From Granulicella sp. S156 (lineage in GTDB: Bacteria > Acidobacteriota > Terriglobia > Terriglobales > Acidobacteriaceae), in assembly GCF_009766105.1 (NCBI RefSeq), contig NZ_LMUH01000005.1, positions 272,315 to 336,314 on the forward strand: 64,000 nt of DNA. The letters are read 5' to 3'. Every line of letters begins with the position of its first letter. Within the stretch, counting starts at the first letter, position 1. A program made the translations under genes and the position numbers. The notes beneath the pieces were generated by a model. That model saw nothing but the letters and a program-made list of their open reading frames with translations, did not search any database and was not told where the DNA came from. Shown piece by piece: positions 8,898 to 20,354 of the stretch.

Positions 8898-9259
8898 CCC
8901 GGAACGTCAGCCAGACTCTCAAACACCATCAGACCCCGCTCCTTCGCAAGACGAACATCTTCATCGGCTCCCTTCGAGGCGCCTGGAAGTCTCAGCACGG
9001 CATCACACCGGCTCAATAACCGGTTCGCGATCGGATACAGGATCTCATCGTAGACAGCATCCCCAGGCCGTTCCGAACCGGCTTCGCGAAGCAAAGGCAG
9101 AGCAATCCACTCCCCAATCATCGGAATGTGCCCCGCACGATAAAGCGGCAATGCAACAGACTCGAGCGCGCGAAGGTTTTTCGCCATCCGTTCGGGATCG
9201 TCACCAGTACCGGAGCGGTAGGGACCTGCGATGAGAATCATGAGCGAGCGTGCAGCCAT
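8876..9259 (-). CDS. DUF4406 / nucleoside 2-deoxyribosyltransferase-like protein
   Basis: The 127-residue protein opens with MILIAGPYRSGTGDDPERMAKN, the beta-strand plus GPY/S loop typical of the nucleoside 2-deoxyribosyltransferase-like fold. It continues with HIPMIGEWIALPLL and CDAVLRLPGASKGADEDVRLA, matching the substrate-binding GAS.GAD segment of DUF4406 and related proteins. Activity on nucleosides or nucleotides is likely from the fold but not shown. The ATG at 9259 lies 1 bp after the Nudix stop codon, and the end overlaps the DUF2809 gene. The three genes are thus probably co-transcribed and translationally linked, which suggests shared nucleotide or nucleotide-sugar chemistry. Confidence 0.78.
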   Translation of the reverse strand: MAARSLMILIAGPYRSGTGDDPERMAKNLRALESVALPLYRAGHIPMIGEWIALPLLREAGSERPGDAVYDEILYPIANRLLSRCDAVLRLPGASKGADEDVRLAKERGLMVFESLADVPGCEESRS

Positions 9260-9260
9260 G

Positions 9261-9881
9261 TTATGCGGCCTTTCTCGTTGGTTCGAACAGGTGAATGCAG
9301 GCGTACTGCAGTAGCATGATCGTTTTGCCGTCGACGATGTCGCCGCTCTCGATAGCCTTCATCGCGCTCTCCATAGAGAGCTCAAGAACTTCAATGTCCT
9401 CGCCCTCGGCATGTTTGCCTCCACCGAGACTGGTCTTATCGCCGCTGTCGTATTCAGCAACAAAGAAGTAGAGCTTCTCGGTGACAGAGCCAGGACTCAT
9501 GAACGCTTCGAAGACCTTCCGCACGTGGTCCACGCGATAGCCAGTCTCTTCTTCCACCTCGGCCTTGATCCGTTCTTCTGGAGTGGCCTCATCCAGGAGA
9601 CCCGCCGGTGTCTCAATCAGCAGGCCCGGATGACCGTTCGCAAACACCGGAAACCGGAACTGGCGGACAAGGACAACGGTGCGCCGCGTCAGGTTGTAGA
9701 GCAGGATCGTCGCGCCGTTGCCCCTGTCATACGTCTCTCTGCTCTGCTGCTGCCAGGTTCCGTCTCTGCGTTGAATCTCAAACGTAGTTTTCTTGAGTAC
9801 GTACCAATCGTCAGCGAGCGTTTCGACCTTCTTGATTCGCAGGCGCTCTTGCATCGATGGCGGAACTAACGAGTTCGTCAT
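9261..9881 (-). CDS. nudK: NudK-type Nudix hydrolase (GDP-mannose/nucleotide-sugar pyrophosphatase family)
   Basis: The 206-residue protein resembles NudK: WYVLKKTTFEIQRRDGTWQQ, then YDRGNGATILLYN, RQFRFPVFANGHPGLLIETP, and a Nudix box region ending in AEVEEETGY, with conserved metal-binding glutamates. KLYFFVAEYDSG and the end GKTIMLLQYACIHL also fit. The family cleaves GDP-mannose and similar nucleotide diphosphate compounds. In the box the usual Lys/Arg before the first catalytic Glu is Ala (KAEVEEE). The frame is open to an ATG at 9902, but that start lies inside the TCGTGCAA repeats, so I prefer 9881. Neither start has a clear ribosome binding site. First gene of a three-gene operon, divergent from a DeoR regulator. 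Confidence 0.83.
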   Translation of the reverse strand: MTNSLVPPSMQERLRIKKVETLADDWYVLKKTTFEIQRRDGTWQQQSRETYDRGNGATILLYNLTRRTVVLVRQFRFPVFANGHPGLLIETPAGLLDEATPEERIKAEVEEETGYRVDHVRKVFEAFMSPGSVTEKLYFFVAEYDSGDKTSLGGGKHAEGEDIEVLELSMESAMKAIESGDIVDGKTIMLLQYACIHLFEPTRKAA

Positions 9882-9894
9882 GCTGTCGACAATA

Positions 9895-9932
9895 TCGTGC
9901 AATTTCGTGCAAGGTCAAGTATTATCGTGAAT
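9895..9932. promoter_or_regulatory. Helically phased TCGTGCAA repeats, probable operator in divergent promoter region
   Basis: TCGTGCAA occurs at 9895-9902 and 9905-9912, and the variant TCGTGAAT at 9925-9932. Start-to-start distances are 10 and 20 bp, so all three face the same side of the helix. They fill the short space between the Nudix operon and the DeoR-type gene starting at 9940. Binding by that DeoR protein, for autoregulation and control of the operon, is an inference from position and spacing. Confidence 0.55.
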
Positions 9933-9939
9933 AGCGCCT

Positions 9940-10695
9940 ATGTTAACCACTCATCGAAAGCAGCAGATCCTATCGCTCCTCAAGCGAAACGGGCAGGTCA
10001 TCGCGAAGGATGTAAGCCAGTCCATGGGCGTGTCGGAAGACACGATTCGACGCGACTTGCGAGAGCTGGCGCAGGAGGGACTCCTCCAGCGCGTCCACGG
10101 CGGAGCTCTCCCCTCATCCCCCGCCATCGCGGATTTTGCAGGACGTGAGCAGCTCACCCCGGACGGCAAAATCGCGATCGGCCGCGCGGCAGCAAAGATG
10201 ATTCAACCCGGACAGGTGGTGATCCTCGACGGGGGTACGACGGCAAGGCAGGTGGCCCGGCACATCCCGTTGGACTTAAAGGCAACGGTCGTCACGCACA
10301 GCCCGACGATTGCCCTGGAGCTCGTGAATCATCCTGACGTGGAAGTCATCCTCATCGGCGGGCGCATGTTCAAGCATTCTGTCGTTGCGGTCGGAGCGGT
10401 CGCCATCGAGGCCATCGCCCAGATCCACGCCGACACCTACTTCATGGGAGTCACCGGCATACACCCGAAGACCGGCTTGACCACAGGCGACTACGAGGAA
10501 GCCGCCGTGAAGCGAGCCCTGAGCCATGCTGCGGCAGAGACGATCGTGCTGGCATCCTCTGAAAAACTCAACGCCGCCTCGCCGTATGCCGTTATCTCCC
10601 TCGCAGAGATCAGCGGCATCATCACCGAGCAGGGCGCAGCCGCAGCCCTGACACGGCCCTACGAGAAGCTGAAGATTGTTGTCACCCGAGCTTAG
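9940..10695 (+). CDS. DeoR/GlpR family transcriptional regulator
   Basis: The 251-residue protein has an N-terminal winged HTH (residues 1-57: LTTHRKQQILSLLKRNGQV, VSEDTIRRDLRELAQEGLL, RVHGGA). It is followed by the DeoRC sensor domain: DGKIAIGRAAAKMI, the ILDGGTTARQVARH phosphosugar-binding loop, VILIGGRMFKHS, FMGVTGIHPKTGLTTGDYEEAAVKR and the DSSKL-like ASSEKL. This family represses sugar or nucleoside catabolic operons and is released by a phosphorylated sugar. It diverges from the Nudix/DUF4406/DUF2809 operon across a gap with phased TCGTGCAA repeats, so that operon is its most likely target. The ligand is unknown; a sugar phosphate from nucleotide-sugar or nucleoside breakdown would fit. 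Confidence 0.9.
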   Translation: MLTTHRKQQILSLLKRNGQVIAKDVSQSMGVSEDTIRRDLRELAQEGLLQRVHGGALPSSPAIADFAGREQLTPDGKIAIGRAAAKMIQPGQVVILDGGTTARQVARHIPLDLKATVVTHSPTIALELVNHPDVEVILIGGRMFKHSVVAVGAVAIEAIAQIHADTYFMGVTGIHPKTGLTTGDYEEAAVKRALSHAAAETIVLASSEKLNAASPYAVISLAEISGIITEQGAAAALTRPYEKLKIVVTRA

Positions 10696-10719
10696 CGATC
10701 CAGTGATTCCACGTGAGGC

Positions 10720-11436
10720 TTACTCCGGCTGCACCGTCTTGCCTGCCGCAAGGTCGCAAGCTCGATACATATACCAGCTTGCGACCGAGCACCACGGAGC
10801 CCACTTCTTCGCCCGCTTCTCGATCTGCTCATGCGTAGCCAGCAGGTCAGGAGTGACCTTCTGCGCAGGCTTGAGGCCGAGATAGGTCAGCGCATACCCT
10901 TTGCGGATGCCATAGTCGCTCACCGGCAGGACATTGGGACGGCCCAGGCGGAAGATCAGCATCATCTCGACGGTCCACTTCCCGATGCCGCGCACCTGCG
11001 TCAGGTGCTCGATGATGTCCTCGTCGCTCATGCGGCGAATACGAGCCATCGTGGGCACGGTGCCGTCGAGCGTCTTGGCGGCGAGGTCGCGCAGCGCCAG
11101 CGACTTATTGTGCGAGAGTCCCGCCGCGCGAAGCTGCTCATTGGGGCAGTCGAGCAGGTGCTGCGGCTCAGGATGATTGCCGATGCCACAGATCTCCGCA
11201 AACGACGCCAGCAGCCGCGCATGAATCGTCGCCGCCGCTTTCCCGTGCAACTGCTGGTAGATGATGGACTCCGTCAGCGCCTCGAACGGCGACTGCTGTC
11301 CCGCCAGCCGCATCGTAAACGGCCCCGCTTTGGCGATGAGTTTCGCCAGCTTGGGATCGGCAGCCGATAGCGCGGCGACGGCTTCGGCAGGATCGTAAGG
11401 TAGTTTGCGAGTAGGGCCGGAGCGTGGGCGAGGCAT
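10720..11436 (-). CDS. DNA-3-methyladenine glycosylase II-type HhH-GPD glycosylase
   Basis: The protein has 238 residues from the ATG at 11436 (the frame is open to 11478, but MPRPRSGPTRKLPYDP is the natural start). It has the HhH-GPD fold: FEALTESIIYQQLHGKAAATI, the helix-hairpin-helix QVRGIGKWTVEMMLIF, and the catalytic loop LPVSDYGIRKG, whose Asp aligns with AlkA Asp238. It excises alkylated purines in base-excision repair. It lacks the N-terminal AlkA beta-domain seen in E. coli, as is common for short bacterial AlkA-like enzymes. No iron-sulphur cysteine cluster is visible, which argues against EndoIII/MutY. Convergent with the DeoR gene. Confidence 0.88.
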   Translation of the reverse strand: MPRPRSGPTRKLPYDPAEAVAALSAADPKLAKLIAKAGPFTMRLAGQQSPFEALTESIIYQQLHGKAAATIHARLLASFAEICGIGNHPEPQHLLDCPNEQLRAAGLSHNKSLALRDLAAKTLDGTVPTMARIRRMSDEDIIEHLTQVRGIGKWTVEMMLIFRLGRPNVLPVSDYGIRKGYALTYLGLKPAQKVTPDLLATHEQIEKRAKKWAPWCSVASWYMYRACDLAAGKTVQPE

Positions 11437-11476
11437 CCGAGAATCATAATAGTGATTCGCACAGTAAAATCTGCGC

Positions 11477-11740
11477 ATGATCGCCCGAGTGCAGGAAACT
11501 ACAGAAGGGTTCGTGATTGTGATTCCTCAGGCCGAAGCTGAAGCATGGCAACTGAGGGAAAACTTTCCTTTGGAAGTGCATCGTGTTGGGTCAACCTCGG
11601 AAAGAGATACACCAGAGGCGATCAAAGCGAATGTTGAACAAGCGATGCAAGCCTATCAAGACCCCCTGCCTCTTCATGAAGAGGCCTATCGCGAGCTCGC
11701 GAAGGGCCCCGAAGGTCTCGGTCCTCATGACGATCTGTAA
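11477..11740 (+). CDS. Small AbrB/MazE-like protein, orphan antitoxin candidate
   Basis: The 87-residue protein opens with MIARVQETTEGFVIVIPQAEAEAWQL and FPLEVHRV, resembling the swapped-hairpin fold of AbrB/MazE antitoxins (G-x-VIVIP followed by a helix and L-E-V). The C-terminal half is acidic and helical (PEAIKANVEQAMQAYQ). No PIN, MazF or Doc toxin follows. A 61-codon frame starting at 11727 overlaps its stop but resembles nothing known. It is either an orphan antitoxin, a remnant of a decayed module, or a small regulator. It starts 40 bp from the divergent AlkA-type gene. Confidence 0.6.
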   Translation: MIARVQETTEGFVIVIPQAEAEAWQLRENFPLEVHRVGSTSERDTPEAIKANVEQAMQAYQDPLPLHEEAYRELAKGPEGLGPHDDL

Positions 11741-11947
11741 CCAAAAAAATCCTCAACCGAACTCGGACCATTGTGGACGGAATTTAGAAATCTGGTTCCG
11801 CGCGATTAAGCGCGAATCGCCCCGTCATTACTGGAGATTCTGCTCGAATGTAAATCTAAACTGCTCGTTTTCCCGGTCGATAATCGCTGTTTGTTTCGAC
11901 TATCGAACGTAAGTGCCGCGCAGACAACCTTTGCGTAACAATCCGGC

Positions 11948-11956
11948 TGTTATACT
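11948..11956 (+). promoter_or_regulatory. Extended -10 promoter candidate for the respiratory operon
   Basis: TGTTATACT matches the extended -10 consensus TGnTATAAT except for one base. No -35 at standard spacing is convincing (TTGCGT at 11931 is too close). It lies about 155 bp upstream of actA, which would give a long leader. The rest of the 372-bp gap (11741-12112) holds only AT-richer sequence and a purine-rich AGGAAGCAGGAA stretch just before the actA start; I see no riboswitch or RNA gene in it. Confidence 0.45.
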
Positions 11957-12112
11957 CGATTTTTCACAGGCTCGTTTTCACCCTTTGGAAACACCTAGTC
12001 GCGGTATCTTAGTGAGTGAGTGCAAGTTCCGAAGGCGCAGGTCCCCCAGGCAGTCGGTTTGTTAGCTCAAACTCCACAGTTTTTTTGATGCAGAGGAAGC
12101 AGGAACGCACTC

Positions 12113-12978
12113 ATGGCGCAAGTATTTGACCGCAGTTCGAACGCACTGGCTCGCGCGAGCTTGGTGCTGACGGGCTTGATCGTCATCGCGCTCGGTGTGG
12201 CGCTGAACTCCTTGCAGCGGTCGCCCTGGGTGACCAAGCAAGGTCAGCGACCGGACCAGCCCGTCCCTTTTAGCCACAAGCACCACGTTGAGGGTCTTGG
12301 GCTCCAGTGCCAGTACTGCCACGTGTCCGTGGAAAAGAGCTCGTACGCCGGCATCCCGCCGACCAAGACCTGTATGAACTGTCATTCGCAGATCTGGACC
12401 GACGCGCAGCTTCTGGAGCCGGTACGGCACAGCTGGGCTACCGGCGAATCGATCAACTGGATTCGCGTTCACGATCTTCCGGATTACGTGTACTTCAACC
12501 ACGAGATCCACGTGAACAAGGGCATCGGATGCGCAAGCTGTCATGGACGCGTCGATGAGATGCCGCTGATGTATCAGCAGAACACCTTGCAGATGGAGTG
12601 GTGCCTCAACTGCCATCGCAACCCGGGAGTGAATCTCCGGCCCGCCAGCGAGATCTACAACATGGCATGGGCTGGCCCCTCGTCTGACAAGCCAGTTTGG
12701 TGCACTACGACCGGCAAGGGTGGACCGACAGCACAGGGCGTATCCTGCGTCACCAAAGACCCCAACAATTCCAATCCTGAAGTTGCGCAGGTGGAAGCCC
12801 CGAAGGTTGGTGCTTCAGGCCAGTCGCAGGTTGTGTCCGATGCCCCGGCTATGACAGCAATGTCGCCCGCCGTCAGTTATCAGAGGTTCACCAGCCAGGC
12901 TGACCTCGGTCACTTCCTGATGGACAAGTACCACATCCGCACAGCCAACGAACTGTCGAGCTGCGAGGTGTGCCACCG

Positions 12979-12982
<4 letters not shown>
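12113..12982 (+). CDS. actA: Alternative complex III subunit ActA, pentaheme cytochrome c
   Basis: The 289-residue protein has one N-terminal membrane anchor (residues about 14-34) and five CxxCH heme c motifs: CQYCH (66-70), CMNCH (87-91), CASCH (140-144), CLNCH (164-168) and CEVCH (284-288). The heme-bearing part faces the periplasm. The region between hemes 4 and 5 contains a low-complexity alanine/valine-rich linker. ActA passes electrons from the iron-sulphur subunit ActB toward ActE and the terminal oxidase. It is the first gene of the operon, with a purine-rich ribosome binding region upstream, and its TGA overlaps the ATG of actB. Unrelated NrfB-type cytochromes are excluded by the act context. 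Confidence 0.93.
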
Positions 12983-16170
<3,188 letters not shown>

Positions 16171-16171
16171 C

Positions 16172-17620
16172 ATGGCAACCCAAGGTCCTATCCACGATCC
16201 TGGTCATGTAGACCCCATGATCGACCCGCAGACGGGTGAATATGCCGTCATCGCGCCGGGCCACAACTTCACGAGCGTGACGCGGAAGATCGCCGACATC
16301 GTCCTGACGGCCAATACGCCCTGGGCGTGGACGGGCGGCCTGTTCCTCGCCGCGACCGTAGCGCTGGGTGTCGTCATCGGCGTTACCTGGCTCGTCCTCA
16401 AGGGCGTCGGCATCTGGGGTGTCACCATCCCTGGCGCCTGGGGATTCGCCATCATCAACTTCGTCTGGTGGATCGGTATCGGCCACGCCGGAACGTTGAT
16501 CTCGGCCATCTTGCTGCTCTTCAAACAGACCTGGCGCAACTCGATCAACCGCTTCGCCGAAGCGATGACGATCTTTGCCGTCTGTTGCGCGGGTCTCTTT
16601 CCGCTGCTGCACGTCGGTCGTCCGTGGCTCGGTTACTGGCTGCTGCCGTATCCGAACACGATGAACATCTGGCCGCAGTTCCGTTCGCCTCTGGCGTGGG
16701 ACGTCTTCGCGGTCTCGACCTACGCGACGATCTCGGTGGTCTTCTGGTACATCGGTATGATCCCGGACTTCGGCACGCTGCGCGATCGCGCCAAGCTGCC
16801 GCTGGCCAAAGCCTTCTACGGTTTCCTCGCACTGGGCTGGCGCGGTTCGACCCGGCACTGGATCCGTTATGAGTCGGCTTCGCTCCTGTTGGCCGGTCTT
16901 TCAACGCCTCTCGTGCTCTCGGTGCACACCACCATCAGCTTCGACTTCGCGGTCGCAGCCATGGCTGGTTGGCATACGACGATCTTCCCGCCCTACTTCG
17001 TTGCCGGCGCCGTCTACTCAGGCTTTGCGATGGTGCTTACCCTCGCCATCCCGATCCGCAAGTTCTATCACCTGGAAGATCTGGTTACGCTTCGCCATCT
17101 CGATAACATGGCGAAGGTCATGCTCACGACCGGCTCCATCGTGGCCTACGGTTATGGCATGGAAGTCTTCATGAGCTGGTACTCGGCCAGCCACTGGGAG
17201 TTCTTCATGATGTGGAACCGTATGTTCGGCCCCATGGGCTGGGCCTACTGGATCCTCATCCTGACCAACATCGCGATTCCGCTGACCACCCTTTGGTCCC
17301 GCAAGCTGCGCGTCAACGTCGGCTACCTGTTCTTCCTGTCCTTCGTGGTGAACATCGGTATGTGGTTCGAGCGCTTCGTCATCGTCGTGACCTCGCTCTA
17401 CCGCGACTATCTGCCGTCGAGCTGGGGAACGTACCGCGCTACCAAGTGGGATTACATCCTGTTTCTCGGAACATGGGGTATGTTCACCTTCCTGTTCCTG
17501 CTGTTTGCGCGCTTCGCTCCCATGATTCCGATGTCGGAGATCCGCATGATGCTGCCGCAGACCAAGGTCCACCCCCCTGGCGTGCTAACCGCCGATAAAG
17601 TTGTTGAGGAGGCCCTCTGA
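16172..17620 (+). CDS. actC: Alternative complex III subunit ActC, NrfD-like quinol-binding membrane subunit
   Basis: This 482-residue polytopic protein has about ten membrane segments and belongs to the NrfD/PsrC family: WWIGIGHAGTLISAILLLF, the HVGRPWLGYWLLPYPN loop and the GWHTTIFPPYFVAGAVYSG segment. It is predicted to hold the quinol oxidation site together with ActB. The ATG at 16172 is 2 bp after the actB stop; the frame is open to 16163. Its last base overlaps the actD start (TGATG), so translation is likely coupled. Confidence 0.93.
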   Translation: MATQGPIHDPGHVDPMIDPQTGEYAVIAPGHNFTSVTRKIADIVLTANTPWAWTGGLFLAATVALGVVIGVTWLVLKGVGIWGVTIPGAWGFAIINFVWWIGIGHAGTLISAILLLFKQTWRNSINRFAEAMTIFAVCCAGLFPLLHVGRPWLGYWLLPYPNTMNIWPQFRSPLAWDVFAVSTYATISVVFWYIGMIPDFGTLRDRAKLPLAKAFYGFLALGWRGSTRHWIRYESASLLLAGLSTPLVLSVHTTISFDFAVAAMAGWHTTIFPPYFVAGAVYSGFAMVLTLAIPIRKFYHLEDLVTLRHLDNMAKVMLTTGSIVAYGYGMEVFMSWYSASHWEFFMMWNRMFGPMGWAYWILILTNIAIPLTTLWSRKLRVNVGYLFFLSFVVNIGMWFERFVIVVTSLYRDYLPSSWGTYRATKWDYILFLGTWGMFTFLFLLFARFAPMIPMSEIRMMLPQTKVHPPGVLTADKVVEEAL

Positions 17621-18162
17621 TGCCGGTTTACGAGGGAGTTTACGGTCTTATTGCTGAGTTCAATACGCCCACCGAACTGGTGAACGCGACTAAGGCGGCA
17701 CACAACGCCGGCTACCGCCGCATGGAGTGCTACACCCCTTATCCCGTGGAAGAGGCAGCGGAAGCGCTGCACTTTCACAAGACGGGTGTGCCGCTGATGT
17801 GCCTTCTTGGCGGCATCATGGGACTCATCACCGGTTACGGCATGGAGATCTGGGTCAACGTGTGGGGCTATCCGCTCAACATCGCGGGCCGTCCGCTGTT
17901 CAGCTGGCCGGCATTCGTGATTCCAGGCTACGAGTGGACGATTCTGTTCGCGGGTCTCTCGGCAGCGTTCGGCATGCTCGCCCAGAATGGCCTTCCGCAG
18001 CTCTACCATCCGCTCTTCAACGCGGCGAACTTCCGCGATGGCGCGACCACCGATAAGTTCTTCCTCTGCCTCGAGGCACACGATCCGAAGTTTTCGGTGA
18101 CCGAGACCAGGGTGTTTCTCGAAGGGTTCTCTCCTGTCTCCGTTGTGGAGGTGGATCACTAA
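17620..18162 (+). CDS. actD: Alternative complex III subunit ActD (DUF3341)
   Basis: The 180-residue protein carries the DUF3341 features: an N-terminal ferredoxin-like fold (VYGLIAEFNTPTELVNATKAAHNAGYRRMECYTPYPVEE), two membrane helices (about 60-80 and 97-118), and a C-terminal soluble tail with FFLCLEAHDPKFS. It is a structural subunit holding the complex together at the cytoplasmic face. It starts in the overlap TGATG with actC and ends in TAATG with the following frame. Confidence 0.92.
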   Translation: MPVYEGVYGLIAEFNTPTELVNATKAAHNAGYRRMECYTPYPVEEAAEALHFHKTGVPLMCLLGGIMGLITGYGMEIWVNVWGYPLNIAGRPLFSWPAFVIPGYEWTILFAGLSAAFGMLAQNGLPQLYHPLFNAANFRDGATTDKFFLCLEAHDPKFSVTETRVFLEGFSPVSVVEVDH

Positions 18163-18175
18163 TGCAGAGTCACGA

Positions 18176-18201
18176 CACAGCGAACAGGAAACAGGAAACA
18201 G
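18176..18201 (+). repeat. GAAACAG tandem tract at the actD/actE junction
   Basis: A GAACAGGAAACAGGAAACAG run lies between the actD stop and the probable actE start. The same tract occurs at 41582-41665, 43872-43930, 44498-44535 and 54849-54964. It is translated only if actE starts at 18162, in which case it encodes NRKQET. Confidence 0.6.
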
Positions 18202-18203
18202 CG

Positions 18204-18959
18204 ATGCGGGTAGCACGTGCAGTGACGGGGCTTTCGGCGATGGCGGCGATGCTGGTTCTCGCCGGCTGCCGCCAGGACATGCACGATCAGCCCAAGTTCT
18301 TTCCGCAGCGCGGAACGACCTTCTATACGGATGGCCGCTCTGCGCGTCCGCAGGTAGAAAACACCGTGGCGCGTAATCAGCTTCATCAGGATGCCTACTT
18401 CTTCACCGGCCTGCAGGACGGCAAAGAAGGCGATGGCCTTCCGATTCCTCTGACCACCGAAGTCATGCAGCGCGGCCAGGAGCGGTACAACATCTACTGC
18501 ACGCCCTGCCACTCACGTGTAGGCAATGGCGACGGCATGATCGTGCAGCGCGGCTACCGCCCTGCCGGCGACTTCCATACCGATCGTCTCCGCAATGCGC
18601 CGCTCGGCCACTTCTTCAACGTCATGACCAACGGCTACGGTGCGATGCCGGACTATGCCGCACAGTTGACACCCGAAGATCGCTGGGCAGTTGCAGCCTA
18701 CGTTCGGGCGCTGCAGCTCAGCCAGAATGCGAAGCAGGCCGATGTTGCAGCGGGCCAGCACGTGCAGGACCTGCACGATATCGCGAAGGACGAAGGCATG
18801 CAGCCTGGGTTTGCCGATCCATGGGGTCTGCCGTCCACGGCAATCTATGGAACGCCGAACAATCAGGACAACGGTATTCCGGGACAGAACATTGGCACGG
18901 CTCCGGCAGCAGCGGCAAAGACTGCGCCGACAGCACAGCCGAGCGGAACCAAGCAGTAG
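18204..18959 (+). CDS. actE: Alternative complex III subunit ActE, monoheme cytochrome c lipoprotein
   Basis: The protein has 251 residues from the ATG at 18204, which gives a clean lipoprotein signal (MRVARAVTGLSAMAAMLVLAGC). The frame overlaps actD and opens at 18162, but the extra 14 residues are encoded by a GAAACAG repeat tract. One heme motif, CTPCH (residues about 111-115), and an axial Met in the GAMPDY region identify the cytochrome c domain. A Pro/Ala-rich C-terminal tail follows. ActE is the lipid-anchored periplasmic cytochrome that delivers electrons to the caa3 oxidase. Confidence 0.9.
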   Translation: MRVARAVTGLSAMAAMLVLAGCRQDMHDQPKFFPQRGTTFYTDGRSARPQVENTVARNQLHQDAYFFTGLQDGKEGDGLPIPLTTEVMQRGQERYNIYCTPCHSRVGNGDGMIVQRGYRPAGDFHTDRLRNAPLGHFFNVMTNGYGAMPDYAAQLTPEDRWAVAAYVRALQLSQNAKQADVAAGQHVQDLHDIAKDEGMQPGFADPWGLPSTAIYGTPNNQDNGIPGQNIGTAPAAAAKTAPTAQPSGTKQ

Positions 18960-19001
18960 AACAGATTTCGAAACTTCTGGAACTTTGAAGGCGACTGACG
19001 A

Positions 19002-20354
19002 ATGTCACTTGAACACGAACATCACGGAGCGGATTTGACGCACGGAAACTCGGGGCACCACGGCCCTAATGGGCCTAAGCAGCTGCCCAGCGTGTTGGCC
19101 ACGCCTGCCGTCGTGGGCGCCTGGCGCACCCGCGCCGCCATCGTTGCGGTCGTCTTTGGACTTCTCTCACTCGTATTTCTAGGCAGTCATGAAGGCCGCA
19201 ATCACCTCCTGCGCGCCTACCTGATGGGCTACATGACATGCTTCAACTTCTGCGGCGGCGCGTTGGCCTTCCTGATGGTGCAGTATGTGTCCGGCGGTAA
19301 GTGGGGCCAGATCCTGCGTCGCCCGCTCGAAGCCATGACCCGCACCTGGTGGCTACTCGTCGTATTGTTTCTGCCAGTGCTGTTTCTGATGAAGCACCTG
19401 TATGTCTGGGCAGCCTTCCCGAACAAATCGGCTCTCTTGAACGCCTACCATCAAGGCCTCATCACTCACGAACAGCAGCTGACTGCCGCCTCGAAGCTCA
19501 CCATGCTGAGCCCGACAAGCGCCGTGGTCGAATTCTTTATCGTGTTCGCCTTTATGGGCCTGGTCATCACCCTGCTCAACCGCTGGTCGGTGCAGCGCGA
19601 TGCCGACCCGCAAGCCGGAACCGTGGCGAGCTTTGACAAGTGGCGCGTCCGCTTTGAGAACCTCTCCGGCCCGTCGATCCTGCTCTACGTCATCCTGATG
19701 TCGATGTTCGTCATCGTCTTCGTCAAGTCGCTGGACGTCACCTGGTACTCCTCGGTGTACGGTCTCCAGTTCCTCGTCGCACAAGGCTACGCGGTCCTCG
19801 CACTCGGCATCCTGACCCTCATCCTGCTCTCGCGCTACGAGCCGATGAAGACGATGTTCCGCACCACCGAGCAGCACGATATGGGCAAGCTGGCCTTCGC
19901 CTTCGTGATGCTGAACATCTACCTCACCTTTGCGGAGTTCCTCATCATCTGGTCGGGTAACCTGCCGGACGAGATTCCCTGGTACCTGCACCGCATTCAT
20001 GGCGGCTGGTGGTATATCTGCACGGCAGACGTCATCTGCCACTGGGTTATCCCCTTCTGCATCCTGCTCTCGCGCGACATCAAGCGCTCCAAGAGCAAGA
20101 TGATCTGGGTGACCGCGTTCATGATCTTCGCCCGCTTCATCGACATGTTCTGGCTGATCGAGCCAAACTTCAACGATGCCGCCGGCAACCTGCACCTCGC
20201 GGGCAATTTCGGAATTCTGGCCTACGTCACAGTGCCGATCGCGGTCGTCGCGGTCTGGGTGTTCTTCTACCTGACCGAGCTGATGAAGCGGCCGCTGATC
20301 AACGTGAACGACCCGCACACGGAAGAGCTTTTGGAGCCTGAGCATGCACACTAA
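19002..20354 (+). CDS. actF: Alternative complex III subunit ActF, second quinol-binding membrane subunit
   Basis: The 450-residue protein has a His-rich N-terminus (EHEHHGADLTHGNSGHHGP) and about ten membrane segments. It is a shortened NrfD-like homologue of ActC, with GYMTCFNFCGGALAFLMVQY and YLTFAEFLIIWSGNLPDEIPWY typical for ActF. It is thought to form a proton path in the complex. It starts 42 bp after actE with a GAAGG site and overlaps the next gene by 11 bp. Confidence 0.92.
   Translation: MSLEHEHHGADLTHGNSGHHGPNGPKQLPSVLATPAVVGAWRTRAAIVAVVFGLLSLVFLGSHEGRNHLLRAYLMGYMTCFNFCGGALAFLMVQYVSGGKWGQILRRPLEAMTRTWWLLVVLFLPVLFLMKHLYVWAAFPNKSALLNAYHQGLITHEQQLTAASKLTMLSPTSAVVEFFIVFAFMGLVITLLNRWSVQRDADPQAGTVASFDKWRVRFENLSGPSILLYVILMSMFVIVFVKSLDVTWYSSVYGLQFLVAQGYAVLALGILTLILLSRYEPMKTMFRTTEQHDMGKLAFAFVMLNIYLTFAEFLIIWSGNLPDEIPWYLHRIHGGWWYICTADVICHWVIPFCILLSRDIKRSKSKMIWVTAFMIFARFIDMFWLIEPNFNDAAGNLHLAGNFGILAYVTVPIAVVAVWVFFYLTELMKRPLINVNDPHTEELLEPEHAH

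Noticed and set aside
11727-11912. 61-codon frame overlapping the AbrB-like gene as a toxin
   Set aside because: No similarity to MazF, PIN, RelE or Doc and no clear ribosome site; kept only as an open question.
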